Source: Companilactobacillus kimchii DSM 13961 = JCM 10707 (GTDB taxonomy: Bacteria; Bacillota; Bacilli; Lactobacillales; Lactobacillaceae). Taken from it: DNA of 64,000 bases. This document shows, piece after piece, positions 44,115-52,591 of this stretch. Where the stretch lies: the NCBI RefSeq assembly GCF_001435445.1, contig NZ_AZDH01000009.1, forward strand, positions 98,553 through 162,552, given 5' to 3'. A model generated the notes under the pieces. The model did no database searches. It saw only the letters and a list, made by a program, of their open reading frames with translations, and was not told where the DNA came from. A program made the position numbers and the translations under genes. How positions within the stretch are numbered: the first letter of the stretch is position 1; each line of letters starts with the position of its first letter.

Positions 44115-45545
44115 ATGGGGAAGAGCAAAGGAAGCAGAACACAAAATTTCCAAGCAAACTTTACTAGAGTAGCTGGTAAAATTGCTGCTAATAAGTTGTT
44201 ATTAACTTTACGTGATTCATTTATCATTGTTGCTGCAACATCAATGATTGCTGGTTTTGCTATTATGATTCAAAATGTTTTCGTTGATCCAACTAATGGT
44301 TTGATCTTCGGTAAACAAGGTCTAGGTTTAGGTCGTTTGATCAGTGGTTCATGGTCCGCATGGGCTGCGTCCGGTTTGTTCAAAGGTTTAACGACAACAG
44401 GTAATTTGATTGGACTTATTTCAAATGGTTCATTGAATACCTTTGCTGTACTGTTAGTTGTTATTTTTTCACATACATTTTCACGCAAATATTTCCCAAA
44501 GAGTAAGGAACATATGACTTCCGTTCTATACGCTCTAGGCGCATTCTTTATCTGTATGCCATGGAAGTTCCAATACACACCTGATGGTGCCAAGAAGCCT
44601 ATCGATGTTTTGAATTACATGGATACAACGTTCTTTGGTACAAAAGGTGTTTTCGCTGCTTTACTAATTAGTGGATTTGCCGTTTGGATTTATAACAAGG
44701 TTCTTGAAAAGAATATTACTATTAAAATGCCAGATTCAGTACCACCAGCCGTTGCACGAAGCTTTGAGTCGTTGATTCCTGGTGTTATTACAATGGGTGT
44801 CTTCATTGTTTTGACAGGTTTGAGTACAACATTCACTGGTGAGACAATGCCTGAATTACTTTTAACTGCTTTACAAAAGCCTGCTCTTGCTATTTCTGGT
44901 ACTGGGTTATTTGCCTTTGTATCACAAACAACATGGAGTTTGCTTCAATGGTTTGGTATTCACCCAACATCAATTTGGGGACCAATCTTTGGTTTAACAT
45001 GGAATATTAATGATACTCAAAACATGCTAGGTCAAGCACATCATATTTACTCTACATTATTTATGAACTTCTCAACTGTTGCTGCTGGTTCATGTTCAGT
45101 ATCACCTGTTTTAGCTTTGATTCTATTTTCAAAGAGAGCTGCTGCAAAGAAGGTTTCTAAGATTTCTTTAATGCCCGCAATCTTTAATATTTCTGAACCT
45201 GTTACTTTCGGTTTACCAATTATCTTGAATCCTTTGTACTTCATTCCATGGTTAGTAGCTCAACCATTAGCATTCTACATTGGACTATTATTTACAAAAC
45301 TTGGTTTCATTGGACCTATCGTAAACAATGTTCCATGGACAGTACCTACATTGCTTTCAGGACTACTGTATACTGGATCAATCAATGGATTAATTGTTCA
45401 AGCTGTTATCGTTGTCGCTACGACAGCCATTTACTACCCATTTGTTAAGATGGATAACAAGTTGAACCCAGATATTGTTAAAGAAACAGAAATGAACGAA
45501 GCTCATAAAGAATCAGAAAAGGAATTAAAGACAAGTCAAGCATAG
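44115..45545 (+). CDS. PTS lactose/cellobiose-type IIC
   Basis: A 476-residue permease with about ten hydrophobic segments and the EIIC motifs QWFGIHPTSIWGP and FNISEPVTFGLPIILNP, of which the substrate-binding His and Glu are part. ATG 44115 starts one base after the IIB stop; a TTG three codons earlier is too near the RBS. It imports a beta-linked disaccharide or glycoside, phosphorylating it on entry. Exact sugar unknown. Confidence 0.88.
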   Translation: MGKSKGSRTQNFQANFTRVAGKIAANKLLLTLRDSFIIVAATSMIAGFAIMIQNVFVDPTNGLIFGKQGLGLGRLISGSWSAWAASGLFKGLTTTGNLIGLISNGSLNTFAVLLVVIFSHTFSRKYFPKSKEHMTSVLYALGAFFICMPWKFQYTPDGAKKPIDVLNYMDTTFFGTKGVFAALLISGFAVWIYNKVLEKNITIKMPDSVPPAVARSFESLIPGVITMGVFIVLTGLSTTFTGETMPELLLTALQKPALAISGTGLFAFVSQTTWSLLQWFGIHPTSIWGPIFGLTWNINDTQNMLGQAHHIYSTLFMNFSTVAAGSCSVSPVLALILFSKRAAAKKVSKISLMPAIFNISEPVTFGLPIILNPLYFIPWLVAQPLAFYIGLLFTKLGFIGPIVNNVPWTVPTLLSGLLYTGSINGLIVQAVIVVATTAIYYPFVKMDNKLNPDIVKETEMNEAHKESEKELKTSQA

Positions 45546-45559
45546 GAGATGTCATTAAC

Positions 45560-45901
45560 TTGGATGAAAAACAATTAAAACGCGCAATGGAATTGATCTC
45601 AGTTGCTGGAACTGCTAAATCAATGTGTATCAATGCTATGAATCAAGCAGAAAAAGGTGAGATTGACACTGCTAGAACAACTTTGAAGGATGCCAAAAAG
45701 ACTTTACACGAAGCACACAACATTCAGACTAAATGGATGACTGATGAGATGAATGGTGAAAAAGTTGAGAAATCAATTATGCTGATCCATTCTCAAGACC
45801 ATTTCATTTCGGCTGACATTATGATGACTGTCGCTGAAAAGGTTATTAATTTACATGATGAAGTCTCTCAATTAAAGGCTAAGGAACAAGTAAATGGATA
45901 G
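45560..45901 (+). CDS. PTS lactose/cellobiose-type IIA
   Basis: A 113-residue all-helical EIIA with the phospho-His in MLIHSQDHFISA. TTG start, nine bases after TAGGAGAT. The order IIB-IIC-IIA completes one transporter with no need of other subunits. Its stop overlaps the start of the acetylesterase gene by 8 bases. Confidence 0.88.
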   Translation: MDEKQLKRAMELISVAGTAKSMCINAMNQAEKGEIDTARTTLKDAKKTLHEAHNIQTKWMTDEMNGEKVEKSIMLIHSQDHFISADIMMTVAEKVINLHDEVSQLKAKEQVNG

Positions 45902-47378
45902 GACTTTGCAAGTAGACGGAATCTATACAGATAAGATGGTTGTTCCCGAAAATAAGGCTTTTAAGATTAGTGGACGGGCCATTCGTAATACGATCGTCAG
46001 TGCAAAAGTATTGGATCGAGTTTTTATTACAAATACTAATGACGATGGTTTATGGACAATTAAGATTTCGGCTCTACCAGAAAAGACAGTTGCCAATATT
46101 GTGTTAAAGAATTTAGATGAGACTTTAACCTTAAAAGACGTTAAAACTGGTAAAGTTATTTTACTGACAGGACAATCTAATATTGAATTCAAATTTCGAG
46201 ATGACGCCGAATATCAGGAACAAATTGATCATTTGAATTTGCAAAATGTTTACTTCTACAATGTTCCACAATTAGAATATCAGGATAATGAAATTAGATT
46301 ACCCAAAGATTTAACTACATCTAAATGGGTGCTTGCAGACAAAGACACTCTTTGGGAAATGTCCGATATTGGTTATTGGATAGCTAAAGAGTTATCAAAA
46401 TTGGATCCTGATCAAGTGGTCGGTATTATTGACTGTTACAAAGGTGGAACCTCGATATCATCATGGGTACCAGAAGAAGTTTTGCAGAGTAATCAAGAAT
46501 TGGTTGATCGTTATGTTGAACCATTTAAAGAAGCTACGACTGGTAAGACTCAGGCTGATTATGATCGTGAGTTTGCTGACTACAATGCCTCAGTGGAAAA
46601 ACATAATACTGATTTAGCTAAATTTCAAAAGGAAAATCCTCAGGTCTCATTGAGTGATGCCAAGGATAAAGTTGGTCACACACCATGGCCACCTCCAATG
46701 ACTCCGACTTCTTATTTACGTCCAAATGGCTTGTTTCATACGATGATTGAACAAGTAAGCAATTATTCTTTCAATAAAGTTGTGTGGTATCAAGGAGAAA
46801 ATGATGCCGACAATCCTGATGTGTATGCCATTATGCTCCGTGGTTTAGTTTCAAGTTGGCGTAAATTGTTCGCTGATCAATCGTTGCCATTTTACATTGT
46901 ACAATTGCCAGGTTATTATGATGAACCACAAGATGCTTGGGCTATTATTCGACAACATCAATTAGAAATTACGCAAACTTTGAATGATGTTCACTTAGTT
47001 TCTATTGCTGACACAGGCGAAAAACATAATATTCATCCTACTCATAAACGAGTAGCAGGAACTAGAATTGGCAAAATCCTCTCAGATAAAAGTTACAATT
47101 CAACTCCATATGTTTATCGAAAACAAGTAGTAGGTGATCAATTAATTTTATTTGTTGCTTCAGTAAGTGCCTTGGTTCAACGTGGCAAGGCTGAAATGGA
47201 AGTCAGAAAAGCAGGTAAGTGGTCGATACAAGAAGTTTCCGCAGTTGGTAATGTTATCGTGATAAGCAACGCTCAAGATATTGAAAAGATTCGTTATGCT
47301 TATGCAAATTATCCAACATGTACCCTATTTAATGAATTTGGTGCTCCACTGGCACCCTTTGAAATGGAGATTGAATAA
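45894..47378 (+). CDS. SASA-family acetylesterase (sialate O-acetylesterase-like)
   Basis: A 494-residue protein with an N-terminal beta domain and an SGNH-type hydrolase domain of the SASA family. Visible: nucleophile Ser in LLTGQSNIEF, DCYKGGTSISSW, VVWYQGENDAD, and catalytic His in NIHPTHKRVAGTR. No signal peptide, so it acts in the cytosol on imported, possibly phosphorylated sugars. Being between the PTS and the kinase/GH1 genes argues for an acetylated glycoside rather than sialic acid: no sialidase, lyase or NAN genes are nearby. Confidence 0.82.
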   Translation: MDRTLQVDGIYTDKMVVPENKAFKISGRAIRNTIVSAKVLDRVFITNTNDDGLWTIKISALPEKTVANIVLKNLDETLTLKDVKTGKVILLTGQSNIEFKFRDDAEYQEQIDHLNLQNVYFYNVPQLEYQDNEIRLPKDLTTSKWVLADKDTLWEMSDIGYWIAKELSKLDPDQVVGIIDCYKGGTSISSWVPEEVLQSNQELVDRYVEPFKEATTGKTQADYDREFADYNASVEKHNTDLAKFQKENPQVSLSDAKDKVGHTPWPPPMTPTSYLRPNGLFHTMIEQVSNYSFNKVVWYQGENDADNPDVYAIMLRGLVSSWRKLFADQSLPFYIVQLPGYYDEPQDAWAIIRQHQLEITQTLNDVHLVSIADTGEKHNIHPTHKRVAGTRIGKILSDKSYNSTPYVYRKQVVGDQLILFVASVSALVQRGKAEMEVRKAGKWSIQEVSAVGNVIVISNAQDIEKIRYAYANYPTCTLFNEFGAPLAPFEMEIE

Positions 47379-47380
47379 AG

Positions 47381-48268
47381 ATGAGTAATTTAGGTTTGGT
47401 TGATATTGGTGGAACATCTATCAAGTTTGCAGTGATGAAGGATGGTCAACTAGAAAAATTAGAACCAGTTAAAACTCCGCAAACGCTCGATGAGTTTTAT
47501 CAAGTTTTGACAGCTAAAGTGGATTCGATGAAAGTACAATATCAAATTACAGGTGTCGGTATCAGTTCACCAGGAGCTGTTAATAAGAAGACTGGTGTAG
47601 TTGAAGGAGCCTCCGCTATTCCGTATATTCATAATTTTGAAATTCAACAAGCTTTAAGTAAACGTTTTGATCTACCCGTTAGCATGGAAAATGATGCTAA
47701 TTGTGCCGCTCTGGCAGAACTAGATTCAGGAGCCGGTAAGGATGTTTCAAGTTTGCTGTTTCTAATTATTGGTACAGGTGTTGGTGGTTCGGTGATCATC
47801 AATCATCAGATTTGGCACGGCGCACATTTATTTGGTGGTGAGTTCGGTTTTACACTAGTCGATGATAAAAGTACTTTGAGCAATTTGGCTACATCAGTTG
47901 GTGTGGCTCAAAGATATAATGCCAATTCCAAACCAGTTACGAATTATAGTGGTAAAGAAGTTTTCGATTTGGCTGATCATGGAGATGTACGCGCACAAAA
48001 AGAAGTACAGACGATGTATTACTCCTTAGCCAAAGGAATCTATAACTTGCAATATAGTTTTGATCCCGAATTGATTGTTCTGGGGGGAGCAGTATCTAAC
48101 AATCCACATCTGATTCCTGAAGTTAATAAAGAAATCGAAAAGATTCGTAAGGTTGTTAAAATAGCTTCAATTAAACCTGAAATCGTACCATGTCACTATA
48201 CTGACGAAGCTAATTTACGTGGGGCAGCAGTTGATTTTGCCCAAACTTATCCAAAGGAGAATGCTTAA
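47381..48268 (+). CDS. ROK family sugar kinase (operon copy)
   Basis: A 295-residue ROK protein: phosphate loop DIGGTSIKFAV, catalytic MENDANCAALAE and IIGTGVGGS. The CxCGxxGCxE zinc motif common in ROK kinases is absent (the position reads GGEFGFTLVDDK). This is as in the beta-glucoside-kinase-like branch. It may phosphorylate the glucose or glycoside released in this pathway. A close paralogue lies at 50851. Confidence 0.83.
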   Translation: MSNLGLVDIGGTSIKFAVMKDGQLEKLEPVKTPQTLDEFYQVLTAKVDSMKVQYQITGVGISSPGAVNKKTGVVEGASAIPYIHNFEIQQALSKRFDLPVSMENDANCAALAELDSGAGKDVSSLLFLIIGTGVGGSVIINHQIWHGAHLFGGEFGFTLVDDKSTLSNLATSVGVAQRYNANSKPVTNYSGKEVFDLADHGDVRAQKEVQTMYYSLAKGIYNLQYSFDPELIVLGGAVSNNPHLIPEVNKEIEKIRKVVKIASIKPEIVPCHYTDEANLRGAAVDFAQTYPKENA

Positions 48269-48271
48269 ACG

Positions 48272-49660
48272 ATGATAAAATTTCCAGATGATTTTGCCTG
48301 GGGAGCAGCTACTTCAGGTCCACAATCAGAAGGTAACTTTCACAAACCTAATCAAAATGTTTTTGACTATTGGTTTGAAAAGAAACCGGATGATTTCTAC
48401 GATGGGGTAGGGCCTGATGAAGCCTCCAACTTCTATAACGACTATCAAAAAGATATTCCGCTAATGGCAAAGGCTGGTATCAAAGCTTTAAGAACTTCAA
48501 TTCAATGGACACGTTTAATCAAAAATTTAGATACTGGTGAAGTTGATCCAGATGGTGCTGAATTTTATAATAATGTAATCAACTGTTTGATTGAAAATGG
48601 CATTGAGCCATATATCAATTTGTTCCACTTTGATTTGCCGATTCAGCTTTATCAAGAGTTTAGTGGCTGGGAGTCAAAGCATGTAACTGACTTATTTGCT
48701 GATTATGCTGAAAAATGTTTCGAGTTGTTTGGTGATCGAGTCAAAAACTGGTTTACATTTAATGAACCCAAAGTTATTTTGGATGGCGAATACTTATATC
48801 AATTTCACTACCCATTAAAGGTTGATGGACCAGCTTCTGTTCAAGTTGCCTATAATTTGAATTTGGCATCTGCTAAAGCTATTAAACGTTTCAGAGCTTG
48901 GAAAGCAGCTAATAATTCTGATGCTAAAATTGGAACAATTCTGAATTTGACACCGGCTTATCCGGCTTCAAACGATCCAGAAGATGTTAAGGCTGCTAAG
49001 TTTGCTACCATGTGGGATGATAATATGTTCTTGGATCCAGCTGTCTTAGGACATTTCCCTGAAGAATTAGTGCAAATATTAGATGATGCAGGTGTACTTT
49101 TCCAAAGCACACCAGAAGAATTGAAGTTAATTGCTGACAACACAGTCGATGTTTTAGGAGTTAATTTCTATCATCCTGAACGAGTCCAGAGACCCAGCGT
49201 TTCTCCAAAGAGTCTTCAAGATTGGATGCCTGATATTTACTTTGATAATTACGAAATGCCTGGTCGAGTTATGAATGTCGATAAGGGATGGGAAATTTAT
49301 CCACAGACACTTTATGATATTGCAATTAATATTCGTGATAACTATAAAAACATTCCATGGTTCGTTTCCGAAAATGGTATGGGCGTCTCAAGAGAAGAGC
49401 GTTTCATGAAAGACGGCGTTATTCAGGATGATTATCGAATCAATTTTATTCATGATCATTTGGTTCAATTACACAAAGGTATCGAGGCTGGTTCTAACTG
49501 TCACGGTTACTTTGTTTGGACAGCAATTGACTGTTGGTCATGGAAGAATGCTTACCGTAATCGCTACGGTTTGATTCGCGATGATATTCATACGCAAACG
49601 AAGACATTGAAAAAATCAGGACAATGGTACGCTAAGATTAGTGCTGATAACGGATTTTAA
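48272..49660 (+). CDS. GH1 beta-glycosidase
   Basis: A 462-residue cytosolic GH1 enzyme. Acid/base Glu in WFTFNEPKV, nucleophile Glu in FVSENGMGV. In phospho-glycosidases of GH1 the phosphate is held by Ser, Lys and Tyr in S-W-x-N-G-Y-x-K-R-Y. Here the stretch is SWKNAYRNRY: Ser and Tyr are kept, but the Lys position is Asn. It may hydrolyse a phosphorylated glycoside with altered contacts or a non-phosphorylated one. Last gene of the PTS operon. Confidence 0.86.
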   Translation: MIKFPDDFAWGAATSGPQSEGNFHKPNQNVFDYWFEKKPDDFYDGVGPDEASNFYNDYQKDIPLMAKAGIKALRTSIQWTRLIKNLDTGEVDPDGAEFYNNVINCLIENGIEPYINLFHFDLPIQLYQEFSGWESKHVTDLFADYAEKCFELFGDRVKNWFTFNEPKVILDGEYLYQFHYPLKVDGPASVQVAYNLNLASAKAIKRFRAWKAANNSDAKIGTILNLTPAYPASNDPEDVKAAKFATMWDDNMFLDPAVLGHFPEELVQILDDAGVLFQSTPEELKLIADNTVDVLGVNFYHPERVQRPSVSPKSLQDWMPDIYFDNYEMPGRVMNVDKGWEIYPQTLYDIAINIRDNYKNIPWFVSENGMGVSREERFMKDGVIQDDYRINFIHDHLVQLHKGIEAGSNCHGYFVWTAIDCWSWKNAYRNRYGLIRDDIHTQTKTLKKSGQWYAKISADNGF

Positions 49661-49684
49661 AGAAGCCGGTTAGGCTAGTAAAAT

Positions 49685-49754
49685 AAAAACGACCTCTATA
49701 TAAGAGATTCAAGTAAAGGATATATCTTGAATACTTAATGGAGGTTGTTTTTTT
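49685..49754. repeat. Dispersed terminator-like hairpin, copy 5
   Basis: ACGACCTCTATATAAGAGATTC and CTTGAATACTTAATGGAGG (in part), then T8. It terminates the PTS/GH1 operon and is not accompanied by the long GC-rich hairpin. Confidence 0.8.
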
Positions 49755-49767
49755 GTAATTAATCATG

Positions 49768-49805
49768 AAAAATCCTCTAGTTTATATTCAAACTAGAGGA
49801 TTTTG
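49768..49805 (-). terminator. Intrinsic terminator of the WxL gene
   Basis: AAAATCCTCTAGTTT and AAACTAGAGGATTTT. It is read on the minus strand after the WxL gene and is symmetrical. Confidence 0.82.
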
Positions 49806-49809
49806 ATAT

Positions 49810-50562
49810 CTATTTAGTTGTTGTTGTAGGATTTGCAGTTAATGTCCAAGTCACTACGGCATTCATGTTTTTAGATGATTTGTCATAGCTGTAGTCAGAA
49901 TTTTTGGGGAGGGTCATACTTGCTGAATCGGGTGTATTAAATTCAGCTTTAATAACACCAGGATTGTATGAGCCCTTTTTTAGATCCATAACAGTTGAAG
50001 TGGTGCTAGCGTTTGAAGCTAAAGAAGCAGCTTGAGTTGAAAGAGAAGCGGAGCTGCTAGATACGTTATTGTTATTAGAATCCAATAAAGGCATAGAACT
50101 TAAATCCAAAATAGCATCAAGTGATGTGTTATCGGCTCCAACTAAAGATCCCATTTTAGCTGATAAATTGAATCCGGGAATATCTTCTTTAGAAGTTAAA
50201 TTACGTGAATCAGTGACCTGTAAAAGTCCCTTGCTGTTACCATCTTCAACAGCATTAGTCATACCAGTCGTATCAGGTGTGTTATTTTTCAATTTAGCTG
50301 TTGTACCTAAGGCAATATTACCAAAATTGAAATCAGGTACGGCATCAAGTGTTAAATAACCTGAAAGAACAGTCACAGTAACGGTTGAGGTCTTTGAATC
50401 AGCTATGGTTGAATCATTGGCTGCTAATGAAGTAACAACGGAGTCGGATTTATCAACACTAAATGCATCAGCTTCGGCAGCCTTAGTAGTTGTTAGGGGA
50501 GTTAAAGACAAACTAAGACTTGTCAAAGCTAATAGACGAATGATATTTTTTAAGAATTTCAT
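49810..50562 (-). CDS. WxL-domain cell-surface protein
   Basis: A 250-residue secreted protein. It has a signal peptide (LLALTSLSLSLTPLTTTKA, cleavage near residue 29) and the WxL features: a distal LLQVTDSR segment and the proximal C-terminal VTWTLTANP with the W-x-L. WxL domains attach to peptidoglycan non-covalently. The middle is Ser/Asn/Thr-rich. It is solitary, without the usual DUF916 or LPXTG partners. It stands between the PTS operon and the second ROK kinase. Confidence 0.86.
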   Translation of the reverse strand: MKFLKNIIRLLALTSLSLSLTPLTTTKAAEADAFSVDKSDSVVTSLAANDSTIADSKTSTVTVTVLSGYLTLDAVPDFNFGNIALGTTAKLKNNTPDTTGMTNAVEDGNSKGLLQVTDSRNLTSKEDIPGFNLSAKMGSLVGADNTSLDAILDLSSMPLLDSNNNNVSSSSASLSTQAASLASNASTTSTVMDLKKGSYNPGVIKAEFNTPDSASMTLPKNSDYSYDKSSKNMNAVVTWTLTANPTTTTK

Positions 50563-50821
50563 TAGCTAACCCCCTAACTGTGATATTCATGAAACTATTT
50601 CATACTTAGAGTCTATCAAAAGAAGCCAGACGGTTTGTATCTAAATTTATAAATGTTTTTTATCTAAATTGAATAATGGTTATAAATAAAAATAAGACCG
50701 TTTTTATAAAAAAATGTAAATGGATGTATTCAATGTTTAGACAGTTATATATATTAAAAGTTCTTTATTTCTAAACTTTCAAACGATTTATTAATAGATA
50801 TGGTAATCTAGAGATATTAAA

Positions 50822-50835
50822 TGTAAACGATTGCA
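50822..50835 (+). promoter_or_regulatory. cre-like site before the second ROK kinase
   Basis: TGTAAACGATTGCA fits TGWNANCGNTNWCA except one position. It lies 15 bases before the start, just upstream of GGAGAG. Confidence 0.68.
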
Positions 50836-50850
50836 TTAGGAGAGAGAAAA

Positions 50851-51723
50851 ATGAAAGATGTTGCTTTAATAGATGTTGGTGGTACTAGTATTAAATACGG
50901 ATTATGGGATAGCAAAAATGATCAATTGGTCGAAAAGGGTGCTTTTGATACGCCGAAGGATCTTGCAGGTTACTATGCAGGTTTGACCGAAGTAATTAAG
51001 AATTTCAAGTCTAATCATGAATTAGCGGGAGTGGGAATGAGTACTCCAGGAGCAGTCAATAAGGAAACTGGTGTTATTGAGGGTGCCAGTGCCTTGCCTT
51101 ATATTCATAATTTTAAAATACAAACTGAATTGGAAAAACGCTTTGGCCTACCAGTAAGTATGGAAAACGACGCTAATTGTGCCGCTTTGGCAGAAATGGA
51201 TCGTGGTGTAGCTAAAGGGTTAAAGAATTTGATCTTTATCGTTATTGGTACAGGAGTCGGCGGTTCAGTTATCATGGATGGACATGTTCATCATGGAAAA
51301 CATCTTTTTGGTGGTGAATTTGGTTACACCATTGCAGAAGGATACAAGACATTAAGCAACGTTGGTACAGCTGTGTCACTAGCTAAACGTTACAATGATG
51401 CTAAAGGAACTAACTATTCGGGAAAAGATATATTTGATTTGGCTAAAAATGGTGATGAGTTAGCCCAAGAGTACGCTGATGATTTATATCATCACTTAGC
51501 TGTTGCAATTTATAATCTACAATATGGTTTTGATCCGGAGATGATCGTATTAGGTGGAGGAATTTCCCAATCAGATACGTTAATACCTAATATTGAAAAA
51601 GAAATCCAGATTATTTTAGATAAAGTAGAGATTGCTCCATTTATGCCAGTGATCAAAGCATGTAAGTACCGTAATGATGCCAATTTAATTGGTGCTTATG
51701 TTGATTTCAAACAAAGCATTTAG
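50851..51723 (+). CDS. ROK family sugar kinase (second copy)
   Basis: A 290-residue ROK protein closely related to the operon copy at 47381: DVGGTSIKYGL, MENDANCAALAEMD, VIGTGVGGS, HHGKHLFGGEFGYT. Again the zinc motif is absent. It has its own cre-like site and terminator, so it is regulated separately. Glucose or beta-glucoside is the likely acceptor. This may be a housekeeping copy and the other a pathway-specific copy; direct evidence is lacking. Confidence 0.83.
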   Translation: MKDVALIDVGGTSIKYGLWDSKNDQLVEKGAFDTPKDLAGYYAGLTEVIKNFKSNHELAGVGMSTPGAVNKETGVIEGASALPYIHNFKIQTELEKRFGLPVSMENDANCAALAEMDRGVAKGLKNLIFIVIGTGVGGSVIMDGHVHHGKHLFGGEFGYTIAEGYKTLSNVGTAVSLAKRYNDAKGTNYSGKDIFDLAKNGDELAQEYADDLYHHLAVAIYNLQYGFDPEMIVLGGGISQSDTLIPNIEKEIQIILDKVEIAPFMPVIKACKYRNDANLIGAYVDFKQSI

Positions 51724-51757
51724 TGTTTAATCTATAACCTTTTCGTCCCGAGAACAG

Positions 51758-51812
51758 AAGAGATGTTCATATCAACCAAGTTTAATTGGTTAATTGTGAA
51801 CATCTCTTTTTT
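51758..51812 (+). terminator. Intrinsic terminator
   Basis: AAGAGATGTTCA pairs with TGAACATCTCTT, with AACCAA/TTGGTT inside, then T6. Confidence 0.85.
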
Positions 51813-52423
51813 ATTGACCGATAAATTTGCACAGTAAGGTAATTTCTTAAAGTAGTTCAACGAAATGAGTTTGTCATTTATTTCAAAAATACCAAAATAA
51901 AGAAATATGATAATTGTGATTTTTGTTATTTTAAACAAATAAAGCAAAAAATATATCGTTACAATGTAAACGATTTATCTTACAAAAATGTCACATGAGA
52001 CTAACACTTTAGTAATTGTGACCATCATTCATTTACTTTTAATGAGGGTTGTTCATAATAAAAAACGGTAAAGCAATTCTTTATTGAAATTTTTGGAAGA
52101 ATGAAAAGTGTTTTTTATTGAGAAAGCTTGCCGATTACAAAGCGTATATTGTGGAAAGTTAAAGTTATTTCAATTATAATAAATTTGTTTAAACAGATAA
52201 TCCGGTAATCTTATGTCGGCGTTGCGATTGGTCAAAAAGTAATAAATTTCTTTATAAAAAAAGCCTCAGTATGATAGTAAAGATTTTATTATAATGTTTA
52301 TACAAATGATATAGAAATAACAATAATCAATTATTTAGGTTCATTTCTTGGTTTGACACCATTTATATTGAATGGTTAGATAGTTTTCGCATAAAGCAAA
52401 CTCTTTTTAACGAGGTGTTAATT
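51813..52423 (+). promoter_or_regulatory. dltX: Long upstream region of the dlt operon
   Basis: About 610 bases with no convincing gene. A cre-like TGTAAACGATTTAT lies at 51965-51978 (two mismatches). A perfect -35 TTGACA (52353-52358) with a 17-base spacer leads to TTAGAT (52376-52381), 42 bases before dltX; a second TATAAT lies at 52290-52295. The rest is AT-rich. Confidence 0.5.
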
Positions 52424-52573
52424 ATGAAAAATAGTTTACTTGTTTTCCTAAAAAAGCCAGCAACGGTTTTTGTTATTAAGACAGTTGTATTTTTCGCTAT
52501 TTTCTTAGTGCTCTTATATATATATGGGTATAACGGTGTTGGTAGTGCCAAATTTATTTACAACGAATTTTAA
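52424..52573 (+). CDS. dltX: DltX, small membrane protein for teichoic acid D-alanylation
   Basis: A 49-residue protein with RBS CGAGGTG. It has the DltX form: a short basic N-terminus (FLKKPATVFVIKT), one membrane helix (VVFFAIFLVLLYIYGYNG) and a C-terminal KFIYNEF, as in the conserved FIYNxF end of the family. It lies 18 bases before dltA. DltX is needed for D-alanine transfer outside the membrane, with DltB/DltD. The size and end motif make the call firm. Confidence 0.9.
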   Translation: MKNSLLVFLKKPATVFVIKTVVFFAIFLVLLYIYGYNGVGSAKFIYNEF

Positions 52574-52591
52574 CGGGAGAAGGTAATATTA

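Noticed and set aside
45894..47378. Assignment to sialic acid catabolism
   Set aside because: Only the esterase family name suggests it; no sialidase, lyase, epimerase or sialic acid transporter is nearby.
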